DNA of 40,825 nucleotides from Acidimicrobiaceae bacterium. Lineage in GTDB: Bacteria; Actinomycetota; Acidimicrobiia; Acidimicrobiales; RAAP-2. The translations under genes were made by a program, and so were the position numbers. The notes under the pieces are model-generated. The model did no database searches. It was not told the DNA's origin and worked only from the letters and a program-made list of their open reading frames with translations. The stretch spans positions 1 through 40,825 of the forward strand of contig DAHUYG010000062.1 in assembly GCA_027315315.1 (NCBI GenBank), in the 5' to 3' direction. This document shows positions 35,084 through 40,825 of the stretch, in pieces; position 1 is the first letter of the stretch, and each line of letters begins with the position of its first letter.

Positions 35084-36582
35084 GGACGCGCCGAGGCGGG
35101 GTCGCCCTTCCCTCCTTGGCCGCCGGGGTGTTGATGGCGCTGTCGGTCCCCCCCTTCGGCGCCTGGCCGGTGGCCTTCCTCGGCGCCGGGCTCCTCTACT
35201 GGCGCCTCTTGGGCCTCCCGCTGCGGGCCCGGCTCCTCGCCGGCTGGCTGGCCGGCGTCGGGTGCTTCGCGATCGGGCTTTTCTGGGCCGAGAGCTTCAA
35301 CTGGTACGGGGCGGTGGTCCTGGTCGCGCTGGAGGCCCTCTTCCCGGCGGTGGCGGCCGGCCTGAGCGTCCCGGGGCCGGCCCGCGGCCTCGCCTTCGTC
35401 GGGGCCGAGACGCTCCTCGAGGCGGCCCGCATGACCTGGCCCTTCGGGGGGCTCCCGGTCGGCGGGGTGTTCCTCGGACAGGCCGGCGGACCGCTCCTCG
35501 GGGCGGCCCGGCTCGGCGGACCGCTCCTCCTCACCGCGGCGCTGTGGGCCGGCGGGGTGGCCGTGGGCGAGCTGGTCGCGTTGGTGTCCCGGCGCACAGT
35601 GCGCCCGGTCCCCTGGGCGGGGGCCGTCGCGCTGGTGCTCGTCGTCGGGGCCGGGGCGGCCGGCGCGCTCGCCCCGGACGGCGGCCCGGCGGTTGGGCAC
35701 CTCGAGGTGGCGGCGGTGCAGGGCGGCGGGGTCCGCGGCTACAGCGCGATCGAGACCGGCCGGCCCGGGGACTTCGCTGCCGAGCTGGCGGCGAGCGGGC
35801 GGCTCGCCTCGGTGGCCCCCCGGCCCGGGCTCGTCGTCTGGCCCGAGGACGTCGTCGCCCTCGAGCGCCCCCTCGCAGGTTCGCCCGACGCGGCCCGGGT
35901 CGGGGCGCTCGCCTCGACCCTCGGCGCCACCGTGCTCGCCGGGGTGACCGAGCCCGAGCCCCACGACGCGTTCCGCAATGAGATCGTCGCCTGGGGGCCG
36001 AGCGGAGCAGAGATCGGGGTCTTCGAGAAGGTGCACCGCGTGCCCTTCGGCGAGTACGTGCCCTGGCGCGGGTTCTTCTCGCACCTGGCGAGCCTGGCCG
36101 CGGTCCCCCGGGACGCGATCGCGGGCCACGGGAGCGGCCTCATGCGCACCCCGGCCGCCCCGGTGGGGATCCTCGTCTCCTTCGAGGTGTTCTTCGCGGC
36201 GCGCGGGCGATCGGCGGTCCGCGCCGGGGCCCGGCTCCTGGTGGTGCCGACGAACACCTCGTCGTACTCGGGCGACCAGATGCCGAGCCAGGAGGTGGCG
36301 GCGGACCGGGTGCAGGCGGTCGAGGAGGGACGCGACCTCGTCCAGGCGGCCCCGACCGGGTATTCGGCCTTCGTCACCAACTCCGGCGCGGTGCTCGAGC
36401 GCTCGGGGCTCTCGGTCCAAGCGGTGCTGCGCCGGGAGGTCACGCTGCGCTCGGGTGCAACCCTCTACGAGCGCCTCGGCGACCTGCCGGTGCTGGTGCT
36501 CGCGGCGGGCGCGCTGGGCGCCGCGCTGCTGCTCGCCCGGCGCGCCGGTCGCGCCGGGCCCGAGGCTCAGGTCTCCCCGTAG
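35080..36582 (+). CDS. lnt: Apolipoprotein N-acyltransferase homologue with Ser at the catalytic Cys position (500 aa)
   Basis: Lnt adds the third acyl chain to the N-terminal cysteine of lipoproteins in the membrane. About seven hydrophobic segments fill residues 8-200, then a nitrilase-like domain (208-455) and a final helix (468-487). The Glu-Lys-Cys triad would be E256 (VVWPED), K317 (FEKVHRVPFGEYVP) and a cysteine in the CYE/CFE-type motif. Here that segment reads I364-L-V-S367-F-E369, so serine replaces the nucleophile while E256, K317, E324 and E369 are kept. TNTSSYSGDQMPSQE and APTGYSAFV also fit the family. Either a lineage variant using serine or an inactive homologue. Its GTG overlaps hemY. 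Confidence 0.9.
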   Translation: MRTRRGGVALPSLAAGVLMALSVPPFGAWPVAFLGAGLLYWRLLGLPLRARLLAGWLAGVGCFAIGLFWAESFNWYGAVVLVALEALFPAVAAGLSVPGPARGLAFVGAETLLEAARMTWPFGGLPVGGVFLGQAGGPLLGAARLGGPLLLTAALWAGGVAVGELVALVSRRTVRPVPWAGAVALVLVVGAGAAGALAPDGGPAVGHLEVAAVQGGGVRGYSAIETGRPGDFAAELAASGRLASVAPRPGLVVWPEDVVALERPLAGSPDAARVGALASTLGATVLAGVTEPEPHDAFRNEIVAWGPSGAEIGVFEKVHRVPFGEYVPWRGFFSHLASLAAVPRDAIAGHGSGLMRTPAAPVGILVSFEVFFAARGRSAVRAGARLLVVPTNTSSYSGDQMPSQEVAADRVQAVEEGRDLVQAAPTGYSAFVTNSGAVLERSGLSVQAVLRREVTLRSGATLYERLGDLPVLVLAAGALGAALLLARRAGRAGPEAQVSP

Positions 36583-37418
36583 AGCCGGGCGACCGCCGCC
36601 ATGTCCTCGTCGGCCAGACCGCGCCGGGCCGCCGCCTCCCGGTAGAGGTCCGCGAGCACGGGGGCGAGGACGAGCCCCTTGTCGTGCTCCTTGGCGAGCG
36701 ACACTGCGAGCCCGCCGTCCTTCGCCGCGAGCGTCGTCGTCCACAAGGTCGGTCCCGTGCCGTCGATCACGGCGCCCAGGCGGTTCCTCATGCCCGGCGC
36801 GACCATGGGGGAATCGCCCAGCAGGTCGGCGAGCTGCCCGTCGTCGAGGCCGCCGGCCCGGCCGACGGTGACGGCCTCGGCGAGCGTGGCGACCCCCGAC
36901 AAGAGCAGGAGGTTGAGGGACACCTTGGCCACGGCGGCCAGCTCGGGTCGGTCGAAGCGCTTCACGCTCCCCCCGAGGCTGTCGAGGGCGGGCGCCAGCG
37001 CCTCGAGGAGCTCGGGCCGGCCGCCCGCCAGATAGGTCGCCTTGCCCCCGGACACCGCCTGGGGAGCGCCCAGGATCGGGAGGGCCGCGAAGCGGTCGAA
37101 CGCGTCGTCGAGCTCGCGCACCAGCGAGGGGGACACGGTCGAGGCGTCGAGGTAGGTCGCCTCCCCGATCGAAGCGACGAGACCACGCTCGCCGAGCGCC
37201 GTCTCGCGCACCGCGTCGTCGTTCGCCAGGCTGGTCACGACGACCTCGGCGCCCGACACCGCAGCGTCGATGTCGCCCGCCTCGGTCGCGCCGGCACCCA
37301 CGAGGTCGCCCGCCCTGCCCGGGGTGCGGTTCCAGACCGACACCCGGTGGCCACCCTCGAGCAGTCGCCCGGCGACCGCCCGGCCCATCCGTCCCATGCC
37401 GAGCACTGCGATGCGCAT
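36567..37418 (-). CDS. Beta-hydroxyacid dehydrogenase family oxidoreductase (283 aa)
   Basis: NAD(P)-dependent enzyme of the 3-hydroxyisobutyrate/6-phosphogluconate dehydrogenase superfamily, which also includes glyoxylate/succinate semialdehyde reductases and imine reductases. The N-terminal Rossmann motif is VLGMGRMGRAVAGRLL, with VWNRTPGRA after the second strand. The active lysine is K165 in AAVAKVSLNLLLLSG. The substrate loop reads ILGAPQAVSGGKATYLAGG where typical members have DAPVSGG, so the substrate probably differs from hydroxyisobutyrate. Helical C-terminal domain with TTTLAAKDGGLAVSLAKEHD is standard. The 3' end overlaps the 3' end of lnt by 16 bases in opposite orientation, with no room for a terminator. 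Confidence 0.88.
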   Translation of the reverse strand: MRIAVLGMGRMGRAVAGRLLEGGHRVSVWNRTPGRAGDLVGAGATEAGDIDAAVSGAEVVVTSLANDDAVRETALGERGLVASIGEATYLDASTVSPSLVRELDDAFDRFAALPILGAPQAVSGGKATYLAGGRPELLEALAPALDSLGGSVKRFDRPELAAVAKVSLNLLLLSGVATLAEAVTVGRAGGLDDGQLADLLGDSPMVAPGMRNRLGAVIDGTGPTLWTTTLAAKDGGLAVSLAKEHDKGLVLAPVLADLYREAAARRGLADEDMAAVARLYGET

Positions 37419-37454
37419 CCCTGCCTCCGGGGCCTCGGTGATCCGGCGGGCGAG

Positions 37455-37470
37455 CCCCGCTGCGGCGGGG
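37455..37470. repeat. CCCCGC/GCGGGG hairpin, possible terminator of the nuo unit
   Basis: CCCCGC (37455-37460) and GCGGGG (37465-37470) pair around TGCG. It lies 100 bases beyond the stop of the HAD gene on the minus strand and 37 bases before the next start. It may end the nuoM-nuoN-HAD transcript. The rest of the 151-base gap shows no gene. Confidence 0.35.
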
Positions 37471-37569
37471 AGCTGGCGCGCCGAGCGGTGCCCTCGGCAT
37501 CCGCTCCTTGCAGCCTTCCCCGGTCCGATCGCGGCGAATCCGTGGGGCGGCCCACAGCGGCGGTGCGCG

Positions 37570-38067
37570 CTATTCGTAGTAGCCCGAGTGGATGTAGATG
37601 CACGGGACGCCCTCGGCCTCGAACATCGCCTGGTTCAGCGGGTCGTCCTCGAAGGCCAGCTGCAGGTCGAACCCGTAGGCCCGGAGCTCCTCCACCGTCC
37701 GCCGCTTGAAGATGGCCACCCGCGCGTACTCGCCGTGGTCGCGCATGGCGAGCAGGTCGTAGCGGACCCCGTAGCGGTGCAGCCACGCGACGGTCTGGGG
37801 GCGCACCCGCAGCGGCCGGCCGGTGAGGAGGACCACCTGGAGCTCCCGGTCGAGCAGATCGAGCAGCTTGCCGATCTCCTCGACGAGGGGGTCCTCGCCG
37901 CAGGCCTCGAAGAAGGCGTCCCAGTCGCGCCGGCCGCGCTCTAAGAACCGCTGGCGGCGGGTGGCGTCCGAGAGGACCCCGTCGATGTCGAAGACGACCG
38001 TCCGGCTCGGGGCGACCGGCCCGTCGCGCCAGTGCCAGTTGGGGGGGATGGGCGGCACGCCGGCCAT
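37570..38067 (-). CDS. HAD-superfamily phosphatase (165 aa)
   Basis: Haloacid dehalogenase fold with all four motifs: D27-I-D29-G-V-L in VVFDIDGVLSDATRR (nucleophile and acid/base aspartates), T82 in VVLLTGRP, K121 in IFKRRTVEEL, and D141-D142 in FEDDPLNQAMF. The pattern resembles small acid phosphatases and the 3'-phosphatase domain of polynucleotide kinase; the substrate is unknown. No large cap domain is visible, so it may act on a macromolecule or a protein-bound phosphate. The start ATG is four bases after the nuoN stop, so it is very probably expressed with complex I genes, an uncommon neighbour. The N-terminus is proline/tryptophan-rich. Confidence 0.85.
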   Translation of the reverse strand: MAGVPPIPPNWHWRDGPVAPSRTVVFDIDGVLSDATRRQRFLERGRRDWDAFFEACGEDPLVEEIGKLLDLLDRELQVVLLTGRPLRVRPQTVAWLHRYGVRYDLLAMRDHGEYARVAIFKRRTVEELRAYGFDLQLAFEDDPLNQAMFEAEGVPCIYIHSGYYE

Positions 38068-38071
38068 CGGA

Positions 38072-39748
38072 TCAGGGGACGAAGAGCAGCGTCGCCTTGT
38101 GGGCGAAGTCGACGAGCGGCGCCGGGATGATGCCGAAGACGACCGTCACCGCCAGGCAGATGCCGATGGCCACGCCCGCCGGCCACGGAACCCGGCGGGC
38201 GGGGGCCTCCCCGGGCTCACCGGCCCCGGCCGGGCGCTCGAGGAGCAGGGCGGCGTTCAGCTCGCGGCGCGTCTCGGTTTGGGCGCCGAAGTCGGGCAGG
38301 GCCGCACCGCCGACGGTGACGAGCTCGGGGGCGGGCGCCGGGCCGGTCGACGGCTCACCGTCCGGCGCGTACATGAGGAGCGCCACCCGCAGGTAGAAAA
38401 AGGCGGCGATCGCCGCCGAGACCATGGCGATCACCGCGAGCGGCACCGAGTGGGCGTCCACCGAGGCGATGATCACCTGGAACTTGGTCAAGAACCCGGT
38501 GGTGAAGGGCACGCCGGCCTGCGCGAGCAGGAGCAGCGCGAACACGAAGGCAAGCAGCGGCTGGCGCCGGGCCAGCCCGCGGTACGAGGCGATGTCGTGG
38601 TCGCGGTCCCCCGGCCCCCCGATCACGGTCACCACCGCGAAGCTGCCGATCACCATGAACACGTAGGCGAAGAGGTAGTAGAGCGAGGCGCTCACCCCCC
38701 GCGCCGTGGCCGCCTGCAGACCGAGCAGCACGAAGCCGGCGTGGTTGATCGACGAGTACGCGAGCATGCGCTTGATGTCGCGCTGCACGACGGCGAGCCC
38801 GGCCCCGATGACGAGCGTCGCGACGGCGATCGCGTAGACGATGGGCCGCCAGTCGCTCGAGAGCACCCCGAAGGAGGAGACGAAGACCCGCAGTAGGGCG
38901 GCGAAGCCGCCGGCCTTGGCCACGGCGGCCATGAACCCGGTCACCGGCGTGGGCGCCCCCTGGTAGACGTCGGGCGTCCACATGTGGAAGGGCACGGCGG
39001 CGACCTTGAACGCGAACCCGACCAGGAGCAGCGCCATCCCGGCGAGGAGCAGCCCGTCGTGGACGAGCACGTTGTGGGACAAGAAGGCGGCGATCTGGGT
39101 CAGGTTGGTGGTGCCGGTGGCCCCGTAGGTGAGGGCGATCCCGTAGACGAAGATGGCCGAGGAGAATCCGCCGAGCACGAAGTACTTGAGGGCCCCCTCG
39201 CCCGACTCGGCGCGCTTGTGGTTGAAGGCGGTGAGCACATAGAGGGCGATCGAGAGGATCTCGAGGCCGAGGAAGACGATGATGAGGTCGTTGGCCTGGC
39301 CCATGAGAATGGCCCCCGACGCGGACACGAGCGCGAGCACGTGGAGCTCGGCGCCGTCGATGCCCTCGCGCGCGAGATAGCCCTCGGCGACGAGCGCGCT
39401 GAGCGCCATCGCCGAGGTCACGAGGACGGTGATCAGCACGCTGAACCCGTCCTCGACCACGGCGTGGTCGATCGAGGTCGAGGCGCCCCGCGACATGACG
39501 TCGGCCCACTGCCACCAGGCCAGCCCGAAGGCGCTGAGCGAGATGACGACCGTCATCGCCGTGGCCACCCGGAGGCGCAGCGGCCGCTTGACGAGCGAGG
39601 TGGTGGCCAGCACCACGATGGCCCCGCCCAGCATCACGATCACCGGGAGGATCGTGAGGTAGCGGATCGCTGGGACGTGGATCACCGCCGGGGCGGCGTG
39701 CTGGGCGTGGATCGTGTGCGACGCCGCCATGAGGAGGGGGTGGCTCAT
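38072..39748 (-). CDS. nuoN: NADH-quinone oxidoreductase subunit N (558 aa)
   Basis: Antiporter-like proton-pumping subunit of complex I. About fourteen helices. Family blocks are visible: LIIVFLGLEILSIALYVLTA with the conserved glutamate, GALKYFVLGGFSSAIFVYGI with the key lysine, FKVAAVPFHMWTPDVYQGAP, AVVQRDIKRMLAYSSINHAG, and FALLLLAQAGVPFTTGFLTK. A hydrophilic insertion of about 70 residues (PDGEPSTGPAPAPELVTVGG and on) separates the last two helices, longer than in model organisms. ATG 39748 overlaps the nuoM stop as ATGA. A long in-frame extension upstream is antisense-like translation of nuoM and is rejected. Confidence 0.97.
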   Translation of the reverse strand: MSHPLLMAASHTIHAQHAAPAVIHVPAIRYLTILPVIVMLGGAIVVLATTSLVKRPLRLRVATAMTVVISLSAFGLAWWQWADVMSRGASTSIDHAVVEDGFSVLITVLVTSAMALSALVAEGYLAREGIDGAELHVLALVSASGAILMGQANDLIIVFLGLEILSIALYVLTAFNHKRAESGEGALKYFVLGGFSSAIFVYGIALTYGATGTTNLTQIAAFLSHNVLVHDGLLLAGMALLLVGFAFKVAAVPFHMWTPDVYQGAPTPVTGFMAAVAKAGGFAALLRVFVSSFGVLSSDWRPIVYAIAVATLVIGAGLAVVQRDIKRMLAYSSINHAGFVLLGLQAATARGVSASLYYLFAYVFMVIGSFAVVTVIGGPGDRDHDIASYRGLARRQPLLAFVFALLLLAQAGVPFTTGFLTKFQVIIASVDAHSVPLAVIAMVSAAIAAFFYLRVALLMYAPDGEPSTGPAPAPELVTVGGAALPDFGAQTETRRELNAALLLERPAGAGEPGEAPARRVPWPAGVAIGICLAVTVVFGIIPAPLVDFAHKATLLFVP

Positions 39749-40825
39749 CGCCCGCCCCCGGTGGCCGAGAGCCCGTGGTTGGCGACCGCCGGCTGGTGGA
39801 CGTTGGTGACCTGCTCGACGTGGGCCACCAGTCGGTCGACCGCCGGCGTGATGCGATCGAGCACCGGCTTGGGGTACACGCCGAGCAGGATGATCAGCAC
39901 GATCAGCGGCGCGATGACGAGGCGCTCGTTCCAGCGCAGGTCGCGGGTCTGGGCGACCTCGGGTCCCGGCTTGCCGTGGAAGGCCTGCTGGTAGGCCCAA
40001 AGCAGGTAGAGCGCCGCGCCGACGACGCCGACGGTGGCGACGACCGCCCACCACCGGTGGGTGAGGAAGGTCCCCGCCAGCACGAGGAACTCGCTCACGA
40101 AGCCGTTCAGGCCGGGCAGACCGATCGACGCCAGCATGACCACGGTGAACGCGCCGGCCAGCACCGGGGCCGGGGTCTGGAGGCCCCGAAGCTCTTGGAC
40201 CTGCCAGGTCTGCCGTCGCTCGTAGATCCACCCGATGAGGAGGAAGAACCCCGCCGTGACGAGGCCGTGGTTGACCATGAGCAGGACGCCGCCCACGAGG
40301 CCCTCGGTGGAGAGGGCGAAGGTGCCGAGCGCGATGAAGCCCACCTGGGCGAGCGACGAGTAGGCGACCAGGCGCTTCAGGTCGCTCTGGGCGCACGCCA
40401 CGAGCGCGCCGTAGAGGACGCCGATCACCGCCAGGGTGAGCAAGAGCGGGGCGAGGGTGCGCGAGGCCTGGGGGAACAGGTTGAGGTCGAAGCGCAGGAT
40501 CCCGTAGGTCCCGAGCTTGGCCAGGACCGCAGCCAGGATCACCGATCCGGCGGCCGGTGCCTCGCTGTATGCGTCGGGCGACCAGGTGTGCAGCGGGAAG
40601 AGCGGCGCCTTGACCGCGAAGGCCGCCGTGAAGGCCAAGAAGAGCAGGATCCCCGTCGTCGACGAGAGATGCGTGTGCTCGAGGACCGGGAGCGAGAAGG
40701 TCAGGACCCCGCTCTGGTGCTGGTGCACGAAGGCCAGGGCCACGATCCCGACGAGGAGGAAGGCCGAGCCGAGGAACGTGTACACGAAGAACTTGATGCC
40801 GGCGTAGGCCCGCCTGCCGTACCCC
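39745..40825 (-). CDS. nuoM: NADH-quinone oxidoreductase subunit M, C-terminal 359 residues (start outside window)
   Basis: Antiporter-like proton channel of complex I; its 5' end lies beyond the right edge. The first readable residues are GYGRRAYAGIKFFVYTFLGS, the normal link to helix 5 or 6 of NuoM, so an apparent GTG start at 40785 is internal. Then FLAFTAAFAVKAPLFPLHTW and SPDAYSEAPAAGSVILAAVL with lysine and histidine of the proton path, KLGTYGILRF, ACAQSDLKRLVAYSSLAQVG, GGVLLMVNHGLVTAGFFLL and ASIGLPGLNGFVSEFLVLAG are all conserved. Hydrophobic throughout except the C-terminal 40 residues. Followed by nuoN with a four-base overlap. Confidence 0.96.
   Translation of the reverse strand, partial: GYGRRAYAGIKFFVYTFLGSAFLLVGIVALAFVHQHQSGVLTFSLPVLEHTHLSSTTGILLFLAFTAAFAVKAPLFPLHTWSPDAYSEAPAAGSVILAAVLAKLGTYGILRFDLNLFPQASRTLAPLLLTLAVIGVLYGALVACAQSDLKRLVAYSSLAQVGFIALGTFALSTEGLVGGVLLMVNHGLVTAGFFLLIGWIYERRQTWQVQELRGLQTPAPVLAGAFTVVMLASIGLPGLNGFVSEFLVLAGTFLTHRWWAVVATVGVVGAALYLLWAYQQAFHGKPGPEVAQTRDLRWNERLVIAPLIVLIILLGVYPKPVLDRITPAVDRLVAHVEQVTNVHQPAVANHGLSATGGGR

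Noticed and set aside
37419..37569. Small gene in the gap before the dehydrogenase
   Set aside because: Short frames only, with no ribosome-binding site and no convincing composition; a hairpin is the only visible element.

Overview
The window is very G+C-rich chromosomal DNA, densely packed with housekeeping genes that use many GTG and TTG starts. The gene content points to a free-living aerobic actinobacterium: a bcc-aa3 type respiratory chain with a diheme QcrC, a three-helix Rieske QcrA and the actinobacterial subunit CtaF, a eukaryote-type GlnII, a HelD-like RNA polymerase factor, an SCO6745-like protein, and recurrent TAnnnT boxes 6-12 bases upstream of GTG starts, as in leaderless transcription. 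Class Acidimicrobiia is my best guess, but it is inference: there is no rRNA or other phylogenetic marker here. I see no tRNA or rRNA gene, CRISPR array, insertion sequence, integrase or prophage. No gap between genes exceeds about 205 bases.

Layout. 1-2370 (minus): a short hypothetical gene, an ABC1/UbiB-like kinase fold protein, a small [3Fe-4S]-type ferredoxin and the first codons of gltX. 2528-3702: an Lrp/AsnC regulator (minus) divergent from a wrecked locus in which the N-terminal part of a phenylalanine 4-hydroxylase gene runs straight into the last 66 codons of a 4-hydroxyphenylpyruvate dioxygenase gene. 3854-4999: a membrane PIN-TRAM protein. 5011-8835 (minus): pntAA-pntAB-pntB proton-translocating transhydrogenase, and upstream-divergent to the next block a stand-alone EAL phosphodiesterase. 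9041-12745 (plus): a class III aminotransferase and an HpnA-like epimerase (overlapping), an O6-alkylguanine DNA alkyltransferase, and a membrane protein. 12770-16865: an SCO6745-like gene (minus), then an ABC exporter pair, an enoyl-CoA hydratase, a CopD-like membrane protein and tatA.

16956-19982 (plus): ctaC-ctaD-ctaF. 20015-21918 (minus): a TesB thioesterase and glnII. 22080-24626: an MFS transporter (plus) facing a YihY/BrkB membrane protein (minus). 24715-28629 (minus): ctaE-qcrC-qcrA-qcrB. Thus the complete bcc-aa3 supercomplex is encoded in two blocks about 5 kb apart, whose promoters share the same TAAGGT box. 28737-31133 (minus): a HelD-like helicase. 31278-36582 (plus): a YbjQ/UPF0145 protein and an overlapping hemE-hemH-hemY-lnt run, which links late heme synthesis (needed by the oxidase and the bcc complex) with lipoprotein N-acylation. 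36567-37418 (minus): a beta-hydroxyacid dehydrogenase-like protein. 37570-40825 (minus): the end of a nuo (complex I) operon, nuoM-nuoN, followed closely by a HAD phosphatase. The general theme is membrane bioenergetics: complex I, transhydrogenase, complex III/IV and heme supply.

No obviously novel multi-gene system is present. The most interesting items are the phhA-hpd deletion remnant with a preserved-looking operator, an Lnt homologue with serine where the catalytic cysteine should be, a PIN protein that keeps only one of four expected acidic residues, the hopanoid-type aminotransferase/epimerase pair, and two genes that appear to begin with CTG.
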